A stretch of DNA of 64,000 nucleotides from Desulfosporosinus youngiae DSM 17734 (GCF_000244895.1 NZ_CM001441.1:186001-250000), one strand, 5' to 3'; shown: positions 1 through 8,791, counted from the stretch's first letter. Made by a program: numbers and translations. The notes: generated from the sequence alone by a model not told the origin.

Positions 1-825
1 ACCGCCGAAATGGTACTAAATCTGGGCATCTCCAATCCGCGAATTGGATTCACCAGGTATTTTATTAATTTAAAGGATTTTCAGTGCCTGCGCGATACCG
101 TACCCGGAATCTATTTCGGCGATATTGCGGAAGCATGCTACAGGTTGCGTTCAATTAAAAGTGAACAGGAAATTAACTACATTTCAAAAGCTGCTGAGTT
201 TGTTGCAGTAGGGATGAAAGCGGCCATGGAATCCCTTCGGCCAGGGATTAAAGAAACAGACATTCTTGCAGAGGCCGAGTATGCCATGCGCAAAGCGGGA
301 TCAGAGGGGGCAACATTCCGCATGCAGGTTTTGCGGCACGACCGTCAGCAATTGATGCATCCTTACGCCGGCAACTATGTGATCGAAAATAATCAGCCTG
401 TGGTAATTCATTTGGGTGCGTCTTACAAAGGGTATGTAGCTAAAATGTGTCGTACTGCATTTTTAGGAGAAGTTGCCCGGGAGATAAATGATATTTATAA
501 ATTGCTGATCGAGGCCCAAAACGTTGGGATAGAAGCATTGAAACCGGGGGCGGTTTCTAGTGAAATCTTTGAGAAAGTGTCTAAGGTTATTCACGACCAT
601 GGTTATGCAAAGAAGTTTATGGAAGTAATCGGCTATGGTGTAGGAATCAGGCAGTCGGAATTTTATCCCGTGATCGGTAAGGGAATAGGCCACGTAATTC
701 AGGAAAATATGGTGGTAGATTTGTTGCTTCCGACAATTTACGAACCGAAATTTGGCGGTCCTCGTATCACGGATACAGTGTTGGTAAGAGGTACAGGTAA
801 TGTCGTGCTGACTAATCTGCCTTAA
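1..825 (+). CDS. M24 peptidase-like (pita-bread fold) protein, 5' end missing
   Basis: The frame is open to the left edge (codons for T-A-E precede the first internal ATG at 10), so only the C-terminal part is present. The visible 271 residues look like the catalytic pita-bread domain of the M24 family (Xaa-Pro peptidase, creatinase, ectoine hydrolase). The segment HLGASYKGYVAKMCRT sits where true metallopeptidases have D-x-G-x-Y-x-G-Y-x-x-D-x-T-R-T, so both metal-binding aspartates are replaced (H and K). GKGIGHVIQEN matches the GHGIG/H region, and the final glutamates are only partly recognisable. I infer a non-metal hydrolase of the creatinase kind or a catalytically altered paralogue. The next gene is co-directional about 145 bp downstream. 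Confidence 0.75.
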   Translation, partial: TAEMVLNLGISNPRIGFTRYFINLKDFQCLRDTVPGIYFGDIAEACYRLRSIKSEQEINYISKAAEFVAVGMKAAMESLRPGIKETDILAEAEYAMRKAGSEGATFRMQVLRHDRQQLMHPYAGNYVIENNQPVVIHLGASYKGYVAKMCRTAFLGEVAREINDIYKLLIEAQNVGIEALKPGAVSSEIFEKVSKVIHDHGYAKKFMEVIGYGVGIRQSEFYPVIGKGIGHVIQENMVVDLLLPTIYEPKFGGPRITDTVLVRGTGNVVLTNLP

Positions 826-969
826 GAACCCGTTCAATTCAATTAGGGAGAGAAGGTTATAGCGGACATCAGAGATATCTGAGCTGGAGTAATAAGGATA
901 GGCCAGGAGATATCAATCAGGGATAGCGCTTGTAAAAAAACGGAGATTATATAGGAGGAGGTGATTGCA

Positions 970-1773
970 ATGGAGTTGAGAGAGTTTTTGTTTAAACCAC
1001 TTAAAGATAGGTCATATTCCTTCGCAATCAGAGCCCGGGAAAATGGAATACTGTCAGGAGTAGCCAGGATGAAAGAACTGGCGGTGGAACTGGGATTGGA
1101 AGTTATATCAGTCGCTCACGAAGGAACATTGCTAGTTCCCGGTACGGCGGTATTTGCCGCTAGAGGGGATGCTGAGATGGTTACTAAGGCAGAAGAAACT
1201 CTTATGGGGGTCATTGGAAAACCCTCCGGAGTAGCCACTGCCACCGCAGACATCGTCAGAAAGGCCAATCCGGTAAAAGTAGTTTGCGGTGCTTGGAAAA
1301 AGATAAGTCAATCTACTAAAGGAGAACTACGCCAGGCGGTTATAACAAGTGGGGCAGGACTGCGGATGTCCGAACAACCCTTTGTTTATTTAGACAAAAA
1401 CTATATCCGGATGTTTGGCGGAGTTGCCGAGGCTGTAGGCCGGGCAAAATTATTTGACCCAGACCGGTTGGTAGTCGCCCAATTACGAGGTGAGGCCCAA
1501 GATATTGTCGAAGAGGCCAGAACAGCGGTACAGGCCGGGGCAGGCATTTTGATGGTGGATACCGGTAGTCTGGAGGACTTTAAGGCTGTAAGGGCTGCCG
1601 CCGCAGCAGATGGCTGGCGAAAAAGTGTACAGTTAGCCTTTGCCGGAGGGGTATCTGCGGAAGAATTAAAGAACATCGCAGCACTTGGACCGGATATTAT
1701 CGATGTTGGTCGAGCCATTCTTGATGCTCCATTACTTGATTTTAGTCTTGATGTGGAAAGCGAAGATTGTTAA
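970..1773 (+). CDS. Quinolinate phosphoribosyltransferase-fold (NadC-like) protein
   Basis: This is a 267-residue protein with the overall NadC/ModD layout: an N-terminal alpha/beta domain, then a barrel with VEEARTAVQAGAGILMVD and FAGGVSAEELKNIAALGPDIIDVGRAI, typical of the C-terminal half of NadC. However, the quinolinate-binding TRKTTPGLR and GGGxxHR motifs are changed (ITSGAGLRMSEQ and MFGGVAEAVGRA), so ordinary NAD synthesis is doubtful. The start is ATG 970, because the purine-rich AGGAGGAGGTG (952-962) lies 7 bases upstream; a GTG at 961 would overlap that site. It sits between an altered M24 protein and a benzoate-type symporter, suggesting work on an aromatic or heteroaromatic carboxylate. 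That role is inference. Confidence 0.7.
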   Translation: MELREFLFKPLKDRSYSFAIRARENGILSGVARMKELAVELGLEVISVAHEGTLLVPGTAVFAARGDAEMVTKAEETLMGVIGKPSGVATATADIVRKANPVKVVCGAWKKISQSTKGELRQAVITSGAGLRMSEQPFVYLDKNYIRMFGGVAEAVGRAKLFDPDRLVVAQLRGEAQDIVEEARTAVQAGAGILMVDTGSLEDFKAVRAAAAADGWRKSVQLAFAGGVSAEELKNIAALGPDIIDVGRAILDAPLLDFSLDVESEDC

Positions 1774-1859
1774 TATCGGCTGGGCTATGGTGGCTGTGAG
1801 TAGGGAGCCGGAGCATAGAGAAGTAAGAGGTTTGAAGCGGATAAAGAGGAGGAAATTAT

Positions 1860-3119
1860 GTGATCATTGAAAAGGGATATGATTTACGGGAAAGTTTGGG
1901 AGTTTTATGGAAAAACAAAAATGCTGCTGCCATCGCCACAGGTTTAGTAGCTACCCTCTTTAGCACTATGGGACCAGGTCTGATTGTTATGAACGCTGCT
2001 AAGTCAGGCGGTTTGACGGACGCCCAAGCTATTTCCTGGCTCCTGGGAATCTACCTTATTGGTGGACTATCGACGATGTTTATGTCTTTGCGTTACCGTA
2101 TCCCGGTTGTTACAGCGTTTAGTATCCCAGGAGCAGTCATGCTCGCGAAGATACTCCCGAATTTTGCTTTTAGTGAGGCCATAGGTGCATATATTGTAGT
2201 GGCTGTGGTCACCTTAGTGCTTACCTTAACAGGGGTTATGAAGAAATTGGTGGAGCGCATTCCTGTACCGGTCATGTTGGGCATGGTTGGCGGTGTATTA
2301 TTAAGCTTTGCTACAAGTATGTTTACCGCAGCTATTAATATGCCTCAAATTTATGGTGTCATGATAGCCGCGTTTTTCCTATCAATGGCGTTTAAAGGTT
2401 TCTCTAAAAAGGTTCCCCCGATTGTTGTCGCGATTATTATCGGAATCGCTGCCCTGGGATTCTTTAATCTGATTACGCCCATTCCGCTATCCTTGGAAAT
2501 CGCCAAACCGGTTTTAGCATTGCCGACGTTTAGCTTGCGTGCAATTTTAGATATCAGTATTCCTCTCTTTTTCTTAGTCATTGGAGTTCAAAACATTCAA
2601 GCGGTTGGGGTTCTCATGGCCGCAGGATATAAAGTACCGATCAATGCCATGTATGTGGTACCCGCTATCGGCACCTTTATTAACTCTTTATTCGGAGCTC
2701 ATCCGGCTGTAACTGCGGGTCCGAGTACGGCTATTTGTGCTAGTCCTGCCGCGGGTGAAAAGAAAGAGTTCCGCTTTATCGCGGCTTTCTCAGAAGGGGT
2801 CTTTTGGGTAACCTTTGCATTGTTGGCCAAGATTATTGTAGACTCGGTGAAAATGGTTCCCAAAGAATTTACGGCTGTTTTAGCAGGGTTAGCTATGTTT
2901 GAAGTCTTTAGAAGTGCCTTTGAAGGAGCTTTTGCCGGCAAATTTAGAATGGGTGCTTTAGTCGCTTTCTTTATCGCGGTTACAAACCTCTCGATCTTGA
3001 ATATCGGAGCTCCTCTGTGGGCAATCTTTCTTGGTCTCCTGACCTCTTTCATAGTTGAAAGAGCGGACTTTAGAGCTGACAAGATTGAGAATTCTGAAGC
3101 TATTGAAGCAGCAAAATAA
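1860..3119 (+). CDS. benE: BenE-family benzoate/aromatic acid:H+ symporter
   Basis: This 419-residue, strongly hydrophobic protein has about 12 predicted membrane segments and belongs to the BenE family. Supporting segments are SMRYRIPVV-like and IPGAVML near residues 75-95, and AHPAVTAGPSTAICASPAAG near residue 280, a signature loop of BenE/YdcO proteins. Family members import benzoate with protons across the cytoplasmic membrane; the substrate here is unproven and could be a related aromatic carboxylate. Translation starts at GTG 1860: the ATG two bases earlier is immediately followed by TGA, and AGAGGAGGA lies 7 bases upstream. The neighbouring NadC-like gene is consistent with a pyridine carboxylate substrate. 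Confidence 0.85.
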   Translation: MIIEKGYDLRESLGVLWKNKNAAAIATGLVATLFSTMGPGLIVMNAAKSGGLTDAQAISWLLGIYLIGGLSTMFMSLRYRIPVVTAFSIPGAVMLAKILPNFAFSEAIGAYIVVAVVTLVLTLTGVMKKLVERIPVPVMLGMVGGVLLSFATSMFTAAINMPQIYGVMIAAFFLSMAFKGFSKKVPPIVVAIIIGIAALGFFNLITPIPLSLEIAKPVLALPTFSLRAILDISIPLFFLVIGVQNIQAVGVLMAAGYKVPINAMYVVPAIGTFINSLFGAHPAVTAGPSTAICASPAAGEKKEFRFIAAFSEGVFWVTFALLAKIIVDSVKMVPKEFTAVLAGLAMFEVFRSAFEGAFAGKFRMGALVAFFIAVTNLSILNIGAPLWAIFLGLLTSFIVERADFRADKIENSEAIEAAK

Positions 3120-3184
3120 ATAGGTATTACCTCAATTCCTCATTCTGGTATAGTTCTTAAAGGATCTAGAAGTAAAAATAAGCT

Positions 3185-3208
3185 AGCGGGCGGCGACTGT
3201 CGCCCGCT
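3185..3208 (+). terminator. Stem-loop after benE
   Basis: AGCGGGCG and CGCCCGCT form a perfect 8-bp GC-rich stem around an 8-base loop. No T-tract follows, so this may be a weak terminator or an mRNA-stabilising hairpin separating benE from the lar operon. Confidence 0.5.
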
Positions 3209-3326
3209 GCTCCCTAAATAAGAGCATAACGGGACTTACGACTTGTCAATTAAGCGAGTTGATCTGAGCCGATAAGATAGAGCAACTAAAATTCAAATAC
3301 ATTTGGAAGGTACAGGAGGGAATTTG

Positions 3327-4151
3327 ATGAAAGCAGTTGATAGGGAGAAACTGGATAAACTGCGTAAAAACTTAAGGGATATGGGAAGTGTCCTTATTGC
3401 TTTTTCAGGTGGAGTTGACAGTACTTTTCTGCTTAAAGTTGCGCTGGAAGTATTGGGCGACAAAGCCTTAGCGGTCACAGCGACTTCCTCAACCTATCCT
3501 GCTCAGGAGCAGGCGGAAGCTCAAAAACTGGCTCGCGAATTAGGGGCCAGACATAAACTAATCGTTTCGGAAGAATTGGAGATTGAAGGGTTTGCGGATA
3601 ATCCGCCAAACCGGTGCTATTACTGTAAGAATGAACTATTCTCCAAATTGCTGACAGTTGCCAAGGATGAGGGAATAAATTACGTGCTTGATGGTTCCAA
3701 TTTCGATGATTTAAATGACCACAGACCGGGAATGAAGGCAGCCAAAGAATTGGGCGTACGCAGTCCTCTGAAAGAAGCAGGTATCACTAAGGCGGAAATT
3801 CGTTTTTTTTCTAAGGAAATGGGCTTATCAACTTGGAATAAGCCTTCCTTTGCCTGCCTTAGTTCCCGTTTTCCGTATAATTCAAGAATAACGAAAGAAA
3901 AGTTGACCCAAGTAGATCGAGGAGAAATGCTGCTGCGTTCCTTGGGCTTTCAACAGTTTCGCTTACGTCACCATGGTGAAATTGCCCGGATCGAGATCCC
4001 CCGGGATCAATTCCTGCTTATGGTAGAAAAAGTAGACCAAGTTGTTGAGGAGCTAAAAGCTTGTGGCTTTAGTTATGTTACCATGGACCTTCAAGGTTAC
4101 CGGACGGGGAGTATGAATGAAACTTTAAATGAAGAGGACAAAAACGTATGA
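3327..4151 (+). CDS. larE: LarE, sulfur insertase for nickel-pincer nucleotide cofactor
   Basis: This is an N-type ATP pyrophosphatase; SGGVDS at residues 27-32 is the PP-loop. LarE adenylates and thiolates pyridinium-3,5-biscarboxylate mononucleotide during NPN cofactor synthesis in the cytoplasm. Cys177 in KPSFACLSSRFPY corresponds to the sulfur-donating cysteine. Cys97 and Cys100 (NRCYYCK) add two more, the three-cysteine pattern reported for LarE proteins that hold a [4Fe-4S] cluster and need not sacrifice their own cysteine. The start is ATG 3327 with AGGAGGG 7 bases upstream; an in-frame TTG at 3303 lies upstream of that site. The gene overlaps larB by 4 bp. Confidence 0.93.
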   Translation: MKAVDREKLDKLRKNLRDMGSVLIAFSGGVDSTFLLKVALEVLGDKALAVTATSSTYPAQEQAEAQKLARELGARHKLIVSEELEIEGFADNPPNRCYYCKNELFSKLLTVAKDEGINYVLDGSNFDDLNDHRPGMKAAKELGVRSPLKEAGITKAEIRFFSKEMGLSTWNKPSFACLSSRFPYNSRITKEKLTQVDRGEMLLRSLGFQQFRLRHHGEIARIEIPRDQFLLMVEKVDQVVEELKACGFSYVTMDLQGYRTGSMNETLNEEDKNV

Positions 4152-4909
4152 ATGAAAAAAGCCTGCGTGATTTGCTCATAGGAATCAAGCATCACGAAAT
4201 TAGTGTGGATGCCGGATTAGAAAAATTGAAGGATCTGCCCTTTGAAGATTTGGGCTTTGTTAAAATCGATCATCATCGCCAGCTCAGGCAAGGATTTCCT
4301 GAAGTTATTTATAGTGCAGGCAAAACAACTGAACAAATCGTTACCATCGCCGAAAAGCTGGCCGAAAGAGCAGATACGAACATTCTGGCCACTAGGGCTA
4401 ATCATGATGTTTATGAAGCTGTTGCTGCACGAATTCCTAACGCTGAGTATTATGATTTAGCTCGCTTAATTGTGATACGACGGGGTGAACAGGCAAAACG
4501 AGGACATATCTTAGTGCTCAGTGCCGGAACCTCAGATCTTCCTGTCGCAGAAGAAGCGGCTATTACCGCCGAAGTAATGGGCAACCGGGTGGAACGCCTT
4601 TATGACACAGGGGTAGCCGGTATTCATCGTTTATTAAGCCAAAAAGATAAGCTTTTGGCCGCACGGGTTTTAATCGTAGTTGCTGGAATGGAAGGAGCCC
4701 TTGCCAGTGTAGTCGGAGGGTTGGTGGACAAACCGGTGATTGCTGTGCCCACCAGTGTTGGTTATGGTGCCAGTTTCGGCGGCTTGGCCGCATTGCTGGC
4801 TATGCTGAACAGCTGTGCCAGTGGTGTCAGTGTGGTTAACATCGATAATGGTTTCGGTGCAGGTTATCAGGCCAGTTTAATTAATAAATTAGGGGAGGTC
4901 GATGTATGA
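4148..4909 (+). CDS. larB: LarB, NaAD carboxylase/hydrolase
   Basis: This is a 253-residue protein with a PurE-like C-terminal domain (GHILVLSAGTSDLPVAEEA, then MEGALASVVGGLVDKPVIAVPTS). LarB carboxylates the pyridinium ring of nicotinic acid adenine dinucleotide and hydrolyses the anhydride to give pyridinium-3,5-biscarboxylate mononucleotide, the first step of nickel-pincer cofactor synthesis. Asp41, Glu182 and Cys223 fall where active-site residues are described for the Lactiplantibacillus enzyme (alignment by eye). The ATG overlaps the larE stop, and the stop overlaps the larC start, so the three genes are translationally coupled. Confidence 0.93.
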   Translation: MNEKSLRDLLIGIKHHEISVDAGLEKLKDLPFEDLGFVKIDHHRQLRQGFPEVIYSAGKTTEQIVTIAEKLAERADTNILATRANHDVYEAVAARIPNAEYYDLARLIVIRRGEQAKRGHILVLSAGTSDLPVAEEAAITAEVMGNRVERLYDTGVAGIHRLLSQKDKLLAARVLIVVAGMEGALASVVGGLVDKPVIAVPTSVGYGASFGGLAALLAMLNSCASGVSVVNIDNGFGAGYQASLINKLGEVDV

Positions 4910-6144
4910 GAATCGCCTACTTTCATTGTTTTGCCGGGATAAGTGGAGATATGACCTTAGGTGCTTTAGTTGATGCTGGTTTAGATTGGGAGCAACTGCA
5001 AACAGATTTAGCCAAGCTTCCGTTGACTGGTTATCAATTGCAAAGGGAAAAAGTGATTAAAAAAGGTATCAGCGGGACCAAGGTACACGTTTTAACGGAG
5101 GAAGGCCATGTACACCGGCATCTGCGGGATGTTCGGGAAATCATTAATAGTAGTACGCTGCCGGAAGTTGTTAAAGAAAAAAGTATCCAGGTTTTTACTC
5201 GCTTGGCTGAAGCTGAGGCCAAAATACATCAAACCTCTGTTGACAAAATTCACTTTCATGAAGTCGGAGCCATGGATGCCATTATTGATATTGTTGGTTC
5301 AGTTATCGGTTTGTGGAGGCTGGGGATTGAGGAAGTATATGCTTCACCAGTGCATACCGGAACCGGTTTTTCGGAATGTGCCCACGGCATCATGCCAGTT
5401 CCTGCACCTGCGACCCTGGAACTATTGCAAGGAGTTCCTGTTTATTCGAAGGATATTGAAAAAGAATTAGTGACTCCAACCGGAGCGGCAATTATTACAA
5501 CCTATTGTCAGAATTTCGGCAATATGCCGCCGATGCGGGTTGATAACACCGGTTATGGGGCAGGTGGGCATGATTTAGTCATTCCAAACTTGCTGCGTGT
5601 AACCATTGGTGAAAAACTGGATCACGTTGGTTCCGACGGACATATTCGTTATGGCGGCAAGGGACATGTCCACCAAGGAGAAGCCCTGATGATGGAAGCC
5701 AATATCGATGACATGAACCCGGAGTTCTATGATTACCTGATTAACAAATTCCTTAAAGCTGGGGCGATGGATGTTTTTTTGAGAAAAATCCAAATGAAGA
5801 AAAATCGCCCGGCCATAGTCTTAAGTTTATTGATTCATACCCACCAATTGGAAACATTCTATCAGCAGATATTTTCTGAGACAACATCCATCGGAGTTAG
5901 AGTTTATCCTGTGATCAAGTATATGCTGCCTTATGAAATTAGGACTATACAAACCAAGCTAGGTCAAGCTAAGGTGAAAGTTGCCCGTTATCAGGATAGC
6001 CTGCGTAATGTGGCTCCAGAATATGAGGATTGCCGAAGACTAGCAGAAGAGCAGCAGATACCCCTTAAAGAAGTTTACGATATGATCAAATGTGAAGCTT
6101 ACCAACAATTAGAAGTCAATTCCTGTTTGGAGATCAAAAAATAA
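4906..6144 (+). CDS. larC: LarC, nickel-inserting cyclometallase
   Basis: This 412-residue LarC inserts nickel into the dithiolated precursor using CTP to complete the NPN cofactor. The N-terminus YFHCFAGISGDMTLGALVDAGLDW is diagnostic, followed by the His-rich segment HVHRHLRDV and HFHEVGAMDAIIDIVG. The C-terminal part (EALMMEANIDDMNPEFYDYLINKFLKAGAMDV) is the LarC2 half, where nickel and CTP are handled. In Lactiplantibacillus the gene is split by a programmed frameshift; here LarC1 and LarC2 are one continuous frame. No lactate racemase (larA) lies in the window, so the cofactor must serve an enzyme encoded elsewhere. Confidence 0.93.
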   Translation: MRIAYFHCFAGISGDMTLGALVDAGLDWEQLQTDLAKLPLTGYQLQREKVIKKGISGTKVHVLTEEGHVHRHLRDVREIINSSTLPEVVKEKSIQVFTRLAEAEAKIHQTSVDKIHFHEVGAMDAIIDIVGSVIGLWRLGIEEVYASPVHTGTGFSECAHGIMPVPAPATLELLQGVPVYSKDIEKELVTPTGAAIITTYCQNFGNMPPMRVDNTGYGAGGHDLVIPNLLRVTIGEKLDHVGSDGHIRYGGKGHVHQGEALMMEANIDDMNPEFYDYLINKFLKAGAMDVFLRKIQMKKNRPAIVLSLLIHTHQLETFYQQIFSETTSIGVRVYPVIKYMLPYEIRTIQTKLGQAKVKVARYQDSLRNVAPEYEDCRRLAEEQQIPLKEVYDMIKCEAYQQLEVNSCLEIKK

Positions 6145-6189
6145 AGTCCTCTGGACGGAATTTGGATTTGTTTGGAAGGGAATGGTGAA

Positions 6190-6729
6190 GTGGACAAATT
6201 AATTCGCGTATCAAGTAAGGACGATATTTTTCCAGAATATAGAGAAACCCCGGTTGGGCTTCTTTTGGAATACCATAATCTTCATCGTTCATTTGATTCA
6301 TATTCGAAAGCGCAATTATTAATAGGAATGTGTATGGATAATCGGAAATATCTTCGCATTCCAGATAATTTTGCCTATATAATCCGCAGCGGTGGGGGGA
6401 ATTTACGTTACAGTGAGTTTAAAGTATCGTATGCGATTGCTATTGGCGGCGTAAAGGCCATAGCTCTGCTAGGCCATAATAATTGTGGTATGGTAAATCT
6501 TTATTCCAAAAAGGAGAAATTTATTGAGGGGTTAGTTGAAAATGCAGGATGGAACAAAAAATATGCAGAGGAGCATTATATGAATTTTGCTCCAATGTAT
6601 GAAATTGGCAACGAAATAGATTTTGTTTTAAGTGAGGCTGCACGATTAAGATTAAGATATCCGAAAATATTAGTTGCACCACTATTTTACAATATACAAG
6701 ATAACAAATTTTATCTTATTAAAGAATGA
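6190..6729 (+). CDS. Beta-class carbonic anhydrase-like protein
   Basis: This is a small cytoplasmic beta-carbonic anhydrase family protein of about 179 residues. The zinc and dyad residues are visible: C48-M-D50-N-R52 and H96-N-N-C99 in GHNNCGM. These enzymes interconvert CO2 and bicarbonate. No ATG exists at the front. I chose GTG 6190 because GGAAGGG (6174-6180) lies 9 bases upstream; a TTG at 6172 would precede that site. It follows larC by 45 bp with no visible terminator between, so co-transcription is possible; LarB uses CO2/bicarbonate, which makes the proximity suggestive but not conclusive. Confidence 0.82.
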   Translation: MDKLIRVSSKDDIFPEYRETPVGLLLEYHNLHRSFDSYSKAQLLIGMCMDNRKYLRIPDNFAYIIRSGGGNLRYSEFKVSYAIAIGGVKAIALLGHNNCGMVNLYSKKEKFIEGLVENAGWNKKYAEEHYMNFAPMYEIGNEIDFVLSEAARLRLRYPKILVAPLFYNIQDNKFYLIKE

Positions 6730-6779
6730 TTTACTAAGGTCTCAATAGGCTATAACGGTAATTTTATGCATTCAAAGAA

Positions 6780-6812
6780 AAAACGCTTATCCGAAAGGAT
6801 GAGCGTTTTGTT
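6780..6812 (+). terminator. Rho-independent terminator
   Basis: A 13-bp stem with one G-U pair (AAAACGCTTATCC with GGATGAGCGTTTT) and a GAAA tetraloop ends in a T-tract. It closes the lar-carbonic anhydrase transcript. Confidence 0.85.
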
Positions 6813-7008
6813 ATATTATACCCTGATTTTATTGATAGCAGGTTGAATAGTTTTGAAATTACCGTTTAAAAAAAACGTAAATGTGTCAGTACACAGTATA
6901 GGCTCAAAAATAGATAGTAACAAGAATGAGTTAACTGAATAATAATAATATATAGAATATTGAGATAAATCCATATTCAAACAGAAAAAGATGTGCTAAA
7001 ATTGAAAA

Positions 7009-7026
7009 TGAATGAGTAAACATTCA
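7009..7026 (+). promoter_or_regulatory. FadR-type operator upstream of acyl-CoA synthetase
   Basis: TGAATGAGTAAACATTCA has TGAATG and CATTCA arms 6 bp apart and differs at one fixed position from the Bacillus FadR (YsiA, TetR family) consensus TGAATGA-N-TA-N-TCATTCA. A likely extended -10 element TGCTAAAAT (6994-7002) ends 6 bp upstream, so a bound repressor would cover the transcription start. The gene for the repressor is not in the window. Confidence 0.65.
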
Positions 7027-7048
7027 AGACTCGAAGGGGGATGGGAAT

Positions 7049-8764
7049 ATGGAAGCAGCTACCTTTGAAAAACCATGGTTTCGTTTTTATGAGCTCAATG
7101 TTCGGAGGCGGGTAGAAATTCCTGAAATAACCTTGGTTGAAATGTTAAAACAAACAACGTTAAAGTTTCCTGAGAACCCAGCATTGATTTTCGGGGGAAA
7201 AACAATTACGTATAGAGAAATGGACAGTCTTATTGAGCGAATGGCTAAAGTACTTAGGCAAAGAGGAGTAAAAAAAGGAGATCGAATTTCTATATTTATG
7301 CCTAATAGTGCTAACTGGGTCATCTCATTCTTTGCAATTCAAAGAGTAGGAGCAATCGTCGTACAGACGAATCCTCTCTATGTGGAAAGTGAATTAAAAG
7401 CTTTATTACAAGATTCCGGGGCTATAGGAATCGTTTCTATACCACCGCTTTTGCCCCGAATTTCCCCAATTCAAGCGGAGGTAGGACTTGAATTTATCGC
7501 CTTAGACTATTTAAGCAAAGTATCTGGATTAGCGGGGTTGGGATTAGCAGATAATCCTGTCTATATTGATCTGGAGGAAAAACTCTCTGATCCAAGTATA
7601 GATGAGTTGGAGACTCCTCCGTTTGTATGCCAATCTAATGATACAGCAGTTTTGCAGTACACGGGAGGGACGACCGGAACGGCTAAAGGGGTTATGTTAA
7701 CCCACTATAACCTTGTAGCCAACGCCTTACAAGCGTGGGAATGGATTGTGGGTCATGAGGGAAAAGAAAGAATATTAACGGTGTTACCTTTATTCCATAT
7801 CTACGCTTTAACAGCTTGTATGAACTTTTCAATACTATCCGGAGGAGCTATGATTATTCTGCCTAGGTTTGATATCGATGCCGTGCTTCAACACATCAAT
7901 GATTATGAACCGACGTTCTTTCCAGGTGCCCCGACCATGTATGTTGCAGTCATTAATCACCCCCGGATTAAGGAATATAAAGTCTCATCAATTCGGTGTT
8001 GTTTAAGTGGATCAGCCCCGCTTCCTAAAGAAGTTGCGATTCGTTTTGGGGAACTAACGGGCGGAAGGTTGGTCGAGGCCTACGGTTTATCGGAAGCTTC
8101 GCCGGCTACTCACCTGAATCCGATATTTAATTCCCGCGTTGGCTCAATCGGTGTTCCAGCACCGAATACAGATGCTAAAATTATGGACTTAGAGACGGGA
8201 CAAAAGGAACTCCCGGCGGGGGAGATCGGGGAACTGGTGGTTAAAGGGGATCAGGTTATGTCAGGATATTGGCAAAAACCTGAGGAGACAGCAGCTGTTT
8301 TACAAGATGGCTGGCTTTACACGGGAGATATAGCCTATAAAGATGAAGATGGTTTTTTCTATATTGTTGACCGGAAGAAGGATATGATTATCAGTGGTGG
8401 TTATAACGTTTATCCGCGCGATGTGGAAGAAGTGCTTTATACTCATCCGGCTGTGAGAGAGGCAGTATGTGCCGGAATTGCTAACCCGTATTGGGGAGAA
8501 ATGGTTAAGGCATATATCGTTACTAAAGAGGGATCTAACGTAACAGAAGAGGAGATTTTGAACTATTGCCAAGATAAGCTGGCGACGTTTAAAATTCCTA
8601 AGCAGATTGAATTTCGTGAGAGCTTGCCCAAGACGGCTGTAGGGAAAGTTTTGCGTCGTTACTTAGTTGATGAAGAGCGAGAAAGAATGTTGCTCCAAGA
8701 AAATGCTGGTGCGAAAGCCGAGGTAGCTGCTACAGAAGAGCTCACAGAAAGCATTAACGTATAG
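7049..8764 (+). CDS. Long-chain fatty acid--CoA ligase (AMP-forming)
   Basis: A 571-residue ANL-superfamily enzyme. The phosphate-binding loop YTGGTTGTAKGV is at about residues 208-219, followed by YGLSEASP, the adenylate-binding GWLYTGDIAYKDEDGF hinge region, and a C-terminal KTAVGKVLRR with the catalytic lysine. It activates fatty acids with ATP and CoA at the cytoplasmic side of the membrane for beta-oxidation or lipid synthesis. Substrate chain length cannot be read from the sequence, but the FadR-like operator at 7009-7026 supports a fatty acid. ATG 7049 is preceded by GAAGGGGG. It is monocistronic: strong hairpins follow. Confidence 0.88.
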   Translation: MEAATFEKPWFRFYELNVRRRVEIPEITLVEMLKQTTLKFPENPALIFGGKTITYREMDSLIERMAKVLRQRGVKKGDRISIFMPNSANWVISFFAIQRVGAIVVQTNPLYVESELKALLQDSGAIGIVSIPPLLPRISPIQAEVGLEFIALDYLSKVSGLAGLGLADNPVYIDLEEKLSDPSIDELETPPFVCQSNDTAVLQYTGGTTGTAKGVMLTHYNLVANALQAWEWIVGHEGKERILTVLPLFHIYALTACMNFSILSGGAMIILPRFDIDAVLQHINDYEPTFFPGAPTMYVAVINHPRIKEYKVSSIRCCLSGSAPLPKEVAIRFGELTGGRLVEAYGLSEASPATHLNPIFNSRVGSIGVPAPNTDAKIMDLETGQKELPAGEIGELVVKGDQVMSGYWQKPEETAAVLQDGWLYTGDIAYKDEDGFFYIVDRKKDMIISGGYNVYPRDVEEVLYTHPAVREAVCAGIANPYWGEMVKAYIVTKEGSNVTEEEILNYCQDKLATFKIPKQIEFRESLPKTAVGKVLRRYLVDEERERMLLQENAGAKAEVAATEELTESINV

Positions 8765-8791
8765 TAAACTTGTTCATCTAACGATAAATAG

